This document shows, piece by piece, positions 10,770-21,052 of a DNA stretch of 64,000 nt. This DNA is from Nageia nagi (taxonomy: Eukaryota; Pinophyta): assembly GCA_050084985.1 (NCBI GenBank), contig JBITNC010000001.1:145514001-145578000 (forward strand), read 5' to 3'. Position 1 is the first letter of the stretch, and each line of letters begins with the position of its first letter. The notes under the pieces are model-generated. The model saw only the letters and a program-made list of their open reading frames with translations, ran no database searches and was not told the DNA's origin. A program made the translations under genes and the position numbers.

Positions 10770-11200
10770 AGAAGTAATTACTGAAGCCCCGGTACTGAGA
10801 AATCCGGATTTTAGTAAGAAGTTTATTCTGTATGCATATGGTTCGGATACTAGTGTCGCTGCTATTCTGACTCAAAAGTATGAAAAGAATGAGGAATATC
10901 CCGTAGCGTTCTTCAGCCAAACTATGAATAGTTGCGAAGAGAAATATACCTTTCTTGAAAAACAAGTCTTGGCCATTGTGAAAGCTCTTGGCAAGTTGAA
11001 ACATTATGTTGCTCAAAGCAAGATTTTGATTCTAACTATACATCCGGATGTCAGGTCTTATATTATGCAGGGTGAATTGGGAGAAGGGAGACCCGGTTGG
11101 ATTTCAAAAATCCTCGAATATGATGTAGAAATCCGGCCTACCAAGCTCATAAAAGGGAGAGCGCTTTGTGAGCAACTTGCAAAATCAACAATACCAGAGG
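10770..11200 (+). pseudogene. RT-linked RNase H, first catalytic Asp absent
   Basis: The segment RNPDFSKKFILYAYGSD, then VAFFSQTMNSCEEKYTFLEK and KLKHYVAQSKILILT is the gypsy-type RNase H/connection that follows RT. Where active enzymes have TDAS this one has AYGS, with no aspartate in that position. The old copy has the same AYGS at about 4130, so the loss is a family trait, not recent decay. The domain probably now serves as a structural tether, with catalysis by the aRH upstream. TAG at 10759-10761 lies just before it. Confidence 0.8.
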
Positions 11201-11439
11201 AGGGAACAGTATGCCATATTGGACAAAAGGTACCAGAGGTCGAACCCGGGGTTATAACGAATGATTGGGTAGAGCAGTTGAGCAGATACTTCGAGTCCGG
11301 AAAGCTTCCTGACAACATGGATGCGTCCCAGAGAAGGCGGTTCAAAATTCATGCCCAAAATTATACAGAAATAGATCAGGTACTTTACAGAAGAAATCAT
11401 GATGGTGTTTTGCTGAGATGTGTACCGGCATCGAAGACA

Positions 11440-12531
11440 GAAGAACTTATTGAAGAGTTTCATTCCGGGATATCCGGAGGCCATTATTCCGGATATACAA
11501 TGGTGAGTAAAATTATCCAAGCCGGATATTATTGGCCTACTATGTTTAAAGAGGCTTTTGCAAAATCCCAGGGTTGTGAAAAATGTCAAAGGTTCGCGGG
11601 GAGAAAGAGAAGTGCAGCATTGCCGTTGGAACCGGTTCAGGCGGAGGAACCCTTTCAGCAATGGGGGTTGGATTTTATTGGAGTAATCAATCCTAATTCT
11701 TCAGCCGGGCATAAATTTATTCTCACAGCTACAGATTTCTTCACCAGATGGGCAGAGGCGGAAGCCGTGAGAGAAGCAAACCAGAAGACCGTGGTAAAAT
11801 TCATAGAGAAGCTAATCACCAGGTATGGTATCCCTCAAACAATTGTTTCAGACAATGGCCTAGCATTTGTAGGAACAGAAGTCACAAATTTCGCTATGAG
11901 ATATGGTATTTACTGGAAAACTTCCTCGAATTATTACCCTCAGGGTAATGGTTTGGCCGAATCTACAAATAAGAACTTGATCCGGATTCTTAAAAGAATA
12001 ATGGAAGACAACCCACGAACTTGGCATGAGAAACTTAATTGGGCATTGTGGGCAGATAGAATCACTGTGAAGTCATCCATCAAGACCAGCCCTTATACTC
12101 TGGTATACGGTAAGAGGGCCATGTTGCCAAGTCATTTCGAGCTTCCGGCCTTGAAAATTTTACAAGAGTACGGAGGAGATTTCGAACCCCATCAAGTCCG
12201 TCTGAATGAACTACTGCATTTGGAAGAACTCCGGAATCAGTCGTATCAGAGTTTACAGAACAGAAACGCAGTAGTTAAGAGATGGTTCGATAACCGAAAG
12301 GCCACTCCAGAAGATTTCAAGGAAGGAGATTTAGTTTTGAAATGGGATGAAGACAGAGCCAAGACTGGAAAACATAAAAAGTTTGATTCCTTATGGTCCG
12401 GACCGTACATGATATCTAGATGTGCAGGAAAGAACTCTTTCGAAATATCAAAGTTAAACGGGTGGCGGCTGCCAATCTTGGTCAATGGGCAGCATTTAAA
12501 GCACTATGAACCCGCATGCGCGGGAGATTGA
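11440..12531 (+). CDS. Integrase (intact open frame)
   Basis: The HHCC zinc-binding N-terminus is visible (EEFHSGISGGHYSG ... CEKCQRF at 11576-11598). The catalytic core has the D,D,E triad: WGLDFIGVINP, IVSDNGLAF and YYPQGNGLAESTNK. The C-terminal part (GDLVLKWDEDR, SLWSGPYMI) is typical of gypsy integrases; no chromodomain is seen, as expected for Tat. The frame is open from 10762 to the stop at 12529-12531. The protein would insert the cDNA with 5-bp duplication, matching ATAGA. As part of a broken polyprotein it is unlikely to be made from this copy. Confidence 0.92.
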   Translation, partial: EELIEEFHSGISGGHYSGYTMVSKIIQAGYYWPTMFKEAFAKSQGCEKCQRFAGRKRSAALPLEPVQAEEPFQQWGLDFIGVINPNSSAGHKFILTATDFFTRWAEAEAVREANQKTVVKFIEKLITRYGIPQTIVSDNGLAFVGTEVTNFAMRYGIYWKTSSNYYPQGNGLAESTNKNLIRILKRIMEDNPRTWHEKLNWALWADRITVKSSIKTSPYTLVYGKRAMLPSHFELPALKILQEYGGDFEPHQVRLNELLHLEELRNQSYQSLQNRNAVVKRWFDNRKATPEDFKEGDLVLKWDEDRAKTGKHKKFDSLWSGPYMISRCAGKNSFEISKLNGWRLPILVNGQHLKHYEPACAGD

Positions 12532-12656
12532 CTGAAAGAAAAGACATGATTTTGTATATATGTAAATAAAAAGACAGGATTTCAATTTTGAATTTGAGGC
12601 TGGATTCTAAATTTCTTTTCGACAAAGGTGAAATTTTCCCTCAGAAGTCGCCATAA
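12532..12656 (+). other. Short 3' untranslated stretch of the young element
   Basis: Only 125 bp separate the integrase stop from the right LTR. The bases just before the LTR (AGAAGTCGCCATAA) are not a clear polypurine tract. The nearest purine-rich run is GACAAAGGTGAAA at 12621-12633. Plus-strand priming for this family is therefore not obvious from sequence. Confidence 0.6.
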
Positions 12657-14089
12657 TGTAGATTCCTACAAAATAAATTCTGTATTAAAGCCCCGGTATA
12701 CCTTAATTTCAACCATGGGTTCATTCTTAGATTCTCTGGAGTTTTTTGGAGCGGATAACGTAGCTCGGGATCAGAGTAAAGTTTTCCGGAATGAAATGGT
12801 GATGTGGCGGAGAATAAGATATTCATCTTTCGGCAAGGACCAAGTTCCGGAAAAGACGAAGTAAGCACAAGTGTCTCCGGGAAACAAAGCATTCCAGATA
12901 TACGGAGATGACATCACGGAAAAGAAGAAGCTCATAATTGCAAAGGAAACCGGAGTCCGGAGGAGATGACGTCAGCAGGTAGCGACTTAGTATCCGGAGC
13001 CATAAAGGAAAACATTCCGGAGGAAAGAAAGATGACGTCACAGGCGAAGCGTTCCGGAAGTCCGGAAATGACGTCACAAGAAGATATGAAGTTTACATTC
13101 ATAAAGCAAACCGGAGCCCAGAATGGATGACATCATCAAGGAGTGATTTAGTGACCGGAGCCAGTGAATGAAGAAGTCCGGAGATTCAAGGCTGACGTCA
13201 GGCGAAGGGAAAAGATTAACATTTGGGATTAAGACCGCGCCCAGAGGAAAATAGGCCGCAAGGAAAGATCGAAGAGTCCGAGTTGGAGAATTGAATATTC
13301 CGGGAGAGAAGGAGGTCTGCAAAATACCTGAGTGCCATCATCAGGGAACCGAATCATCGGCGATCTGCCCAATTTTGTAACAGTCGGCCAAGTGTCATAT
13401 GTAGGTGAGATCAGTTCAAGAAGGCCAGAATCTTGCGGCCGTTTTGTAAACGTTTCTATTCTGTAATCTTGTAACTGTTATTAACACAGTATAAATATAT
13501 GAAAATAAAGAGAAACTAGGGTCGGAAGCCTAGTATTGCCCTTTTCATTTGTTCTCGAAGACCTGTAGCTTCAGTCCGGTACTATGAAACCATCTTGACC
13601 TTTCTTGTCTAGCACTCGTAATTGTTATTCTTAATTTGGTTACATTGTGGCAGCTTAGCTTGTTTCCTGAGTAATAGTTGCGGGTTGCTAGTATAACTGT
13701 GTCTGCTACATGGTAGAGTAGAAGCTGGGGAGCTATTCAGAGAGTGAGAACTTGTTCTGTGGCTGCGACACTAGATTCAGGCCAAGGTTTCGCACACTGC
13801 GAAAGCCCGCGCTGAACTAGTGATCTACCCCTTTGCTTTCTCTCTCGTTACCCTATCCTTTTACTTCCCTTCTTGTTACCCTATCCTTTTACTTCCTTTC
13901 TTGTTACCCTATCCTTTTGCTTAAATCTCTCGCTCCCTACTCTTTTTATCTCTTTCCTGTTACTTTTTCTCTGCCCAATGGATAAGGAACCGGCCTTCTC
14001 CGGAGATCAGGCTGCGTCCTACAGTCTGTTCGTGAACTACTTTGGTTAAGATTGTTCCAGGCGCACATATTACACAATCTCAATCAACA
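12657..14089 (+). repeat. 3' LTR of the young element
   Basis: The second 1433-bp copy, offset exactly 7581 bp from the first. It differs at 13300 (C; T at left), 13356 (A; G at left) and 13381 (C; T at left). It repeats the TGACGTCA-type cluster at 12909-13200, the TATA box at 13490-13497 and the 28-bp triplet at 13847-13930. It provides polyadenylation for the element and could drive transcription into the flank. Confidence 0.96.
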
Positions 14090-14094
14090 ATAGA
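14090..14094. repeat. Target-site duplication ATAGA (right)
   Basis: Matches 5071-5075 and directly follows the CA of the right LTR. Removing the insertion and one copy restores continuous old-element pol sequence on the minus strand. Confidence 0.93.
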
Positions 14095-16170
14095 TTTATT
14101 AAAAACCTTTAGATCATCATAAGATGAAGCAATTATATCAGCATAAACTCTGCATAACTAAATAATCTCTTTGATTTGATCAAGGTTGTTGCATATGCCA
14201 ATTTTTAATGATTTTTTTAGGAAGAATTTCATACTTCTTATAATCATCAAGGTTTAAAATTATACCCTTTATTTTTACTTGATCATTTCTATCAAAAAAC
14301 ACTTCAAATGGAATTAGATCTTTAGGAATTATATTGTTATTCAATTGGATTATATCTTTTTCTCAAAAGATATCAACATCTTCTTCTCCTATCGCATGAC
14401 ACATAGACTATTGTAGCAAAAATTGATTAATTTGAGCCTTAATAAATCAAGTAAGGGATATTCTCAATAAATCAATTTGCCCAAGGATTTTTAAGGCATT
14501 AAATAAATATATCTTTCAAGGGGTTCTATTTAATTCTTCTACAATATTGAAATCATGAGTGACTGGAGGCTTACTATCTTTGTTAGCAAACCTCTATTGA
14601 AAATAATGAGTGTCATCCATGCTCTAATCTTGGTGAGTGAGGGAAACCTTAACTTTTGGATCATCTTATCACTAACTTCATCAACTTTAGGCATATATCT
14701 AGCTTCTAGAACTAGAAATTTATGAGATGCCACTTCTTTTGGGGGTATCTTGTTTGTAAAATCGGGAGCTATATCAGGCTTCTTGGAGGCCATTGGATCA
14801 TGAATTTTTAGAGGTTCATCTATTTTATCTAGGATATGAGGCCTCTTTATAGACCTTGTTTCTACATTAAAAACACCTACATTAGCTAGGGCAAAATTTA
14901 TCAAATTTACATTTCAACTTATATCATCAGCTACACTAGGTGGAGGAATTCCTTTGCTTTTTGATAAATACTCATGATATTGATATATAGGGTAAGAAGT
15001 TTGTTCATGATCATAATTGAAAGCTAAACATATGCCTACCATCTATCTAAAATAAGAAACTTGATCTATATTCTCTACTAGCATATGTTGATTTTAAGCT
15101 TTTTCTATAGCTAGATATGGGAATCTTTTGGCATTATTTTGTCTAATCAAGAGGGTAATTTGGTTTTCCATGTTCCTACACAAAGCTCTAAATTATTGTA
15201 TCTCATTTTGTGAGGAAGCTACTTTATTTACTTCAAACTAATGTGGGGCTAGTAAATCTAGAGGTGCTCTTGGGGTAGGCAAGGCTAATGGAAACTATTG
15301 TACTTATATAGGAATACTAGCTAGAGGTGGGGCCATACAAATTACTAAGGGTATTATTACCTAGTTTTGTGGTAACATTAGAAAGTATGGAATTAGCATG
15401 CAGCTAGGTAGTTTTCCTACCAAAATGAGAAAAGCTTCAACAAACACTACTTATCTATAGACTTTCAGAAAAGTGGTTACCCCAAAATTTTGAATTTGCA
15501 AAGAGAGATCTAGGGGAAAGGCTCTTAAATAATATATCAAAGCCTAATATTGTTGGGGCCTAACCAATACCAAAACTCTTTTCCAAGATTTTAGGAATCT
15601 AATATTAAAGTTTGGAATATTCTCCTATTCATATCTTTTGATAGAAGTGAGTTGAGTTAGTAAGGAGAAATGGTCTCTTACTTCATTAAATTTTAGGATG
15701 AAGGGCTTTGCCAATTGAGCCTAGGAAGTTATAGATCTACTAGCAAGATTTCTATACCAATCAAGGACCTTTCCCTTGAATGATTATGCTAGCAGTCTTA
15801 CCATGATATCTTCATGCTGAATATTATGGAACTTAGCCAAATCGACTACATCCACATAATGTTCATAGGTTATTTTCTCTATGGTAGCATCAAACTTAGG
15901 TAGAGTTTTAAAAACATTTCTTGGGATATCATGCAATGTAGCTAGAGCCAAAGGTACCCCATTGTACCATGTAGGATAGATATTTAGAGCAAGAATAGCC
16001 ATTTTAGTAGCCCTAGTATGAAGGTTGAATGGTACTAATTTGAATGGAGATTCTAAAGTGTTGATACTACCTAAAGATCTAGACTTGATCAGGGTATTTC
16101 TTTTGGAAGTACCAAGTTCTTTAAAATATAGGGCCTTTTTAGTTGCTTTAGATTTTTATCTTGTCCACAT
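14095..16170 (-). pseudogene. Gag and pre-RT linker of the old Tat-like element
   Basis: The minus strand starts with MWTR at 16170, as in the young gag, but has a stop at codon 5. The best segments are 15784-16002 (NGVPLALATLHDIP, HNIQHEDIMVRLLA) and 14539-14904 (INFALANVGVFNVETRS, KLRFPSLTK). From about 14530 leftwards the frame passes from LKILGQIDLLR directly into the linker that in the young copy lies after aRH (QINQFLLQ, EVFFDRNDQVK, SSYDDLKVFNKS). Protease and aRH, about 1.15 kb, are thus deleted. Many stops throughout. The text ends at the young insertion point and continues at 5075. Confidence 0.8.
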
Positions 16171-16290
16171 AAACTCTAGTAGCAACTAAAAGAATCTAGG
16201 TTCAAGAAGCAAAAATAATAACTAGAAAAATTTGCTTTGATACATACTATCAATACTACTTCCAACAGAGTTGCTAATAAAATCTTTTGG

Positions 16291-16308
16291 CTCCCACTGG
16301 GTGTGCCA
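16291..16308 (-). other. Primer-binding site of the old element
   Basis: The minus strand reads TGGCACACCCAGTGGGAG, three changes from the young PBS, starting 12 bases after the LTR end at 16321. It fixes the orientation of the old element and the inner edge of its 5' LTR. Confidence 0.6.
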
Positions 16309-16320
16309 AAAAAGATATAC

Positions 16321-17655
16321 TATTGATGGAAATTATGTAATGTATATACCCTTGGATAATTTTAACCAAAGTATATCATGAACAAGCTAATGTAGTAACC
16401 TGATATTTGAAGTAGGTTGGTTTCTTATCTATTGGGAATAGATTAAAAGAACAAGTAATAGGAAAGAAACAAAAGAGGGTAGAGTGTGAGAAATAAAGCA
16501 ATAAGGATAAATAGTAAGAGAAAAAGCAAGGGTATATCACTAGTTTAGTGTAGGCTTTGACAGAATGTGAAACCTTGGAAAGAATCTAGTGTAGCAACCA
16601 TAGTGTAAACTTTCACTCTCTAAATTATTCTTCAGCTTAACTCTAGCATATAAGCAAACACAATTATACCAACAACTCATCGTTATCATTCAAGAAATAT
16701 CCATTACTTACCATAATAAAACTAGATTAAGAATAACAATAACAAGTGCTGGATAAGAAAGGTCAAGATGACATTTTATTACTGATAGAACAAAAGGTCT
16801 TCAAAAATAAATACAAGGGGCAATACTAGGGATTTCGACCATTTTTCTTTATCTTCAACTATACTTATACTAATCTAGATAAGTTACAAAATAATTAAAA
16901 TAAAATAGTTACAAAATGGTCCAAATATTATGATCTTCTTTTAATAAATAGTTAACTACCTCTGCCACATGGCATTTTATTTCTAAAAACTAAAAGACCT
17001 AGAACTGTAACTACCTTTGAATTATGATGAGCATGTTTCCCAAGTGCTATTTGAACCTATATTACATTTTTGAAATATTCTCTAACTGATTATGATGATT
17101 TTGGAGTCTTTACAACTTCTAGTGATTATTCCAAAACCTTATTAATTTTTGGCTCGCATTTTAGAGTCTTTTGGTGAAATTTTGCTTGGGCAAAGATTTC
17201 TTTTATTACATCTGACATCATCAATCTCTACACTCTAGTATTGAAGGCTTTTATTTTATGCTAATGTCACTTTCTTTTTGCACCTTTGTAAAGTAAAGCA
17301 AATAACCTCAAGGGATTTTAGTTTTGCTTATGACATCATACTCCTTTGAATCTGTTCTTTTGGCCAAAGTGGAATTCACTTTACTTTTCTGATGTCATCT
17401 CCCTTTCATGCCTTGAAACACATAACTCAACTATCATAAAAACTTTTAGTATTACACACTAACATCACTACTTTCAAAGTTTGGTTTTAGATGAAAATAA
17501 TACTTGCCTATACTCTGTTAACATCATATCCGAAGATTGCTATACTTAATGCATTTTCTCATCAAAACTATTCGAAATTTATAGAATAGTTAGGAGGAGT
17601 TTGCTAAAACACATATCTTTAGACAAATAAGAACAAAATGTGCTACGAAGCTACT
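16321..17655 (-). repeat. 5' LTR of the old Tat-like element (about 1335 bp)
   Basis: The inner end is the minus-strand CCATCAATA before the PBS (compare CAATCAACA in the young LTR). The outer end is where similarity to 1-909 stops (minus AGTAGCTTCGTAG; compare TGTAGATTCCTAC in the young LTR). The end bases are decayed from TG...CA. The pyrimidine-rich part (16450-16560 on the plus strand as purines) corresponds to the U5 tandem tract of the young LTR. Confidence 0.8.
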
Positions 17656-18093
17656 AGAGTGTTTGGATATGTATGCATATACAATTATGATAAAATATAA
17701 AATGAAATTAGTCAATTTCTAAAGTATTTGAGATAGGTCACATAATAATAGAGTCTATACTTGCAATATATTAAAAGTTAAAGTTCAAGCACATATAATC
17801 TCAAGTGATAACAACATAAATAACAAAACTAACAATAATATTATAATCTATTGAAGTTCAACCACTTAGAAAAATCATCCAACTTTCAATGCACTTTTAA
17901 AGTCTTTTGGATTAAGTGACTTTAATTTCTATGCACTTTGAAAATATTTTGAAATTTAAATCCATTAGGACTATTATACTTACAAGTTTCAATATGGAAT
18001 TCAATACATATTTTGTATAAAATAAATATTAATATAATAATATTTAATTTTTCCCATTAGACAATTTCCCTCCAATTGATATCCTTTGATGAG
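17656..18093. other. No feature recognised
   Basis: AT-rich sequence between the old element and a degenerate gene fragment. No open frame with recognisable motifs on either strand and no clear repeat. Confidence 0.6.
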
Positions 18094-19990
18094 CTAATCT
18101 CCTAGCCTCATCTGCAACACCAAAAATATAGGACAAATGTAAGTGTAAACATTAACATATAGAGAAACATATGAAAAATAATTACGTAAAATAATTACAA
18201 TTCTTAACTTACCATTTCTAACTTGTGGAGGATATAAAATTGAATGTGCAAGTGTATGACCATCTTCTCTGAAAGATTTAAAATTGTCCAACCAACTCTT
18301 TATCCTTCTAAAAGATTTATTAGCATCAAGTATAAATCCATGGCTAACTAAAGACTCAATGTGAGCATCTTCATGTAGCTTTGAAACCATTTCTATAAAT
18401 ATACTACATTTATTTGGAGTTTTAGGTGCATTTTCAACCAAAGAATTTGAAAAATCAATAGATTCAAGGATTTTATTTTTTGACTATGGAGAGAAGACAA
18501 CTTGGTTATCTAGGACTTAGCTATTTTAATCAAATCTACTAATTTATAGATATGATCGATAGGAAATGACACATTCAAATCAAGCTTAACACTAGGAGGC
18601 AACACATACTTCTCAAAATCAATATTAGAAGTTAATATATTCTCCTCAAACTTGACACTCAGAGGTTATACATTCAAATCAATTTCATTATTGAAGGTCC
18701 ATCTAGATCAAAGTAGGGTTGTAACTTTCATGGCATGTTTACAAATGTTACCCTGTAACATCCACATATTATCACATGAATAAATTTTAATACCACACAT
18801 GTGATAAGGTATTTGGTGGACTCTATAGTTTGACTCTTTACCCAATATAAATTTATAATACTTTCATATCAAGAAAAATCTAAATCATGAATGCTACATG
18901 CTTTTTAGTGCATTTTCAACATTCTTCTCTTTCTTATAGTCATTTCAAAAACCAATAGTATTTAACATATATTTATTTATTTGGTATGGTTATACATTAT
19001 TTAGAAGTATGTAAATTAACCATTCCATCCTCATCCCACACTTTTTATTCTTATCACCAAGAAATTTAAGGTTTAATAAACACTAGTACAATTCAATGGA
19101 TACATTAGTTTCTTGGTTTGCATGTGAAAAATTATAAAATTATATGGCCCACATGGTTGTAAAGGATATATTATAAGAATGATTAAGATAATATCTACAT
19201 AAATTCCACACCAATACATTAGGATAATATCTACATAAATTCCACACCAATACATATCCAAAAAATATATAACCCTACTAATTCATTGAGCTTAAATTTT
19301 AGAATGTAACTATTATTTTGGATTAAAATATGTGATACAATGTTCTATGGTTCTTAAGAAAATCATATGGTCTCTATTTTACTTATCAATAATACTTACT
19401 GATATTTTCACAAACAACCCATGTACGATGGAAGTAGTCTAGGAATACATTCTCCTCCTTAAATTCTTTGCAAAAATCATATATAAGTGTCATAATTGAT
19501 GTTGAATTATTTGTGGTATGCAAAATTTGTCCCAACTTAGAGAACATGCTCCTAGCCACATCTCAAGAGGATGCATACTTAATTTTGTTTTCAACCATGC
19601 CTTATGTACATGCCATGTGTAAAGAACATGTTGACATTTAAATACCCTCCTATTGCATACATCCAAAGATAACTTAAGAAACTATAAATGGAAATTTTCA
19701 TAAAATAAAATTATACATAAAGTTATAATGAAATATCAAATCTCATACTTGATAGCTTCTATTTTTGGGAGAGAATAATCTATCATGAAGGAATTCACAT
19801 GCCAATCATGTTGCTATTGGTATCCCTCATGAACATATACTAAATATAACCATTCTTATATGTATTCTATTTTATTACATTTAACAACCAACCATGCAAC
19901 TAGAACACCACTCTCTTGTTCATAAAACATAAGTAATATGTATAATTCGAACTCCAATCGACAACATCAAAATATTTAGAAATGCATAAG
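18094..19990 (-). pseudogene. SWIM zinc-finger / MULE-transposase-derived protein remnant
   Basis: Minus-strand fragments occur in the right order for the plant SWIM zinc-finger family related to MULE transposases. Near 19570-19625 is CQHVLYTWHVHKAWLK, then RSMFSKLGQILH and FCKEFKEENVFLDYFHRTW (19418-19560). Near 18730-18785 is SCDNMWMLQGNICKHAMKV, a SWIM motif whose first cysteine has become tyrosine. An exon-like C-terminal frame at 18200-18441 (DNFKSFREDGHTLAHSILYP) ends at a splice-donor-like GTAAGT. Stops and frame changes lie between the pieces, and the segment at 19750-19830 is more doubtful. The host-gene type is probable; exon limits are not known. Confidence 0.5.
19183..19254. repeat. 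Two tandem 36-bp copies
   Basis: Copy 1 is 19183-19218 and copy 2 is 19219-19254, differing at one base (TTAAGATAAT against TTAGGATAAT). The near identity in otherwise decayed DNA indicates a recent local duplication. It explains the repeated peptide in the minus-strand frame here. Confidence 0.85.
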
Positions 19991-20840
19991 CATTGACAAT
20001 AGAAAGGGAATGATTTTTTTGTTAATCATTATATTTATTTTTTACTATTTCAAGAAAACATAAAGGATAATGTTGTCAAAGAGGGGTGGGGTTTTAGGAA
20101 GTGAGGACACACATGTAAAATTTTACTATCTAATCTTTATTAAATCTAGATTAGTGAATTTTTTAATATAAATAAGCTACCAAAACATAATTAAGGTTTC
20201 AAAAAATGGAGAACCCTCTTCTATATGATTTTCCTTTTAATATCCTTTAATGTGAAGAAGGGGCATGATTGAGAATATTTTCCAAAAATAAAATGTGGTA
20301 TATTAATTATGGGAATTTTGAGATAAAAATACTCCCTGCAAATAAGAAACCTCATGATGTATTTTAAGATATAAAAAAGAGAAGATGTTTTAATGATAAA
20401 AAATCATACAATTTTTAGCGAAAGAAATGAATAATAAAAGGTGAAGAATATTTATATGTATTTAAGGTATTTCTAATCCCATTTGTAGTTTTACTCATCC
20501 ATATTGAATTTTTTGGAATACTTATAAGAATACAAACTCTAAACTTATATAAAAACGAATATGGTGGATATAAGACTAAAAAATATTTTATAATAAGGAA
20601 CATTTTTGGTTTTTTTGTATACATTCTTAATGTTCTAAATATAGGATTGATGTTGTTAGTTCTTTGCAAGTAGTTGCATGAAATTTATAGGTTATTTATG
20701 TAATAGATCTAATGGTTATTATTATATAAAATGTTACTACTCATAGTTGAAACAATGAATGCAAGGATGTCAAAGTTCATTATATATTTTATGTATTGGA
20801 ATATATGATTTCTTGAAAATGGTTGAAAGAAATCAACATA
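19991..20840. other. No feature recognised
   Basis: AT-rich, with stops in all frames. A minus-strand frame at 20415-20669 has low-complexity composition and no motif I recognise. Confidence 0.55.
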
Positions 20841-21052
20841 ATTTCTTATGAAATAATGCAAATGGATTCTAGTATATGAAAACCCTATTTGTGTACTTAT
20901 AGGTAGATATTTTCCTTTGAGAACTTGAGTGAAAAAATGATGATATATTTCTTATGTAACAATGCAAATGGATTCTAGTATAGGAAAAACTTGTTTGTAC
21001 ACTTATAGGAAGAGATGTTTCTATGAGAACTTGAGTGTGAAAATGATGATAT
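20841..21052. repeat. Tandem duplication, 106-bp unit
   Basis: ATTTCTTATG at 20841 and again at 20947 starts two copies of about 106 bp. Shared phrases include CAAATGGATTCTAGTATA and GAGAACTTGAGTG. The copies are about 85-90% alike by eye. Noncoding. Confidence 0.8.

Larger units (their letters stand above)
6656..12531 (+). pseudogene. Gag-pol polyprotein of the young element, four breaks
   Basis: A single frame opens at ATG 6656 (MWTRSKTR; the old copy has the same start at 16170 minus) and runs through gag, protease, archaeal-type RNase H and RT. It is interrupted by TAG at 7466-7468 and TGA at 8603-8605, both with the same frame resuming at once. A 1-bp deletion near 10670 shifts the frame: the old copy has one more base in the matching stretch. 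In the shifted frame TAG at 10759-10761 follows, where the old copy has a glutamine codon. Integrase then stays open to TGA 12529-12531. Gag and pol thus share one frame, with no programmed frameshift visible. Confidence 0.9.
5076..14089 (+). mobile_element. Young, structurally complete Tat-like Ty3/gypsy element (9014 bp)
   Basis: Two 1433-bp LTRs, each TG...CA, flank a 6148-bp interior with PBS, gag, protease, archaeal-type RNase H, RT, RT-linked RNase H and integrase, all in one direction. Perfect ATAGA duplications surround it. The LTRs differ at only three aligned sites (5719/13300, 5775/13356, 5800/13381), about 0.2%, so the insertion is recent. It is inserted, in the opposite direction, in the pol of an older relative. 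Three in-frame stops and one 1-bp deletion mean this copy cannot make its full polyprotein, so it would need help in trans to move. Confidence 0.95.
1..17655 (-). mobile_element. Old Tat-like Ty3/gypsy element hosting two other elements
   Basis: Composite of an old minus-strand LTR retrotransposon. Its 5' LTR is 16321-17655, PBS 16291-16308, gag and linker 14090-16170, RT and part of RNase H 3926-5075, and its 3' LTR is the partial copy at 1-909, which continues left of the window. Identity to the young element at 5076-14089 is visible throughout gag, the pre-RT linker and RT, so both belong to one family. The old copy is riddled with stops and frameshifts, lacks protease, the archaeal-type RNase H and integrase, and is split by the young insertion and by a foreign gypsy fragment at 910-3925. 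The outer left end and its target duplication lie outside the window. Confidence 0.8.
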
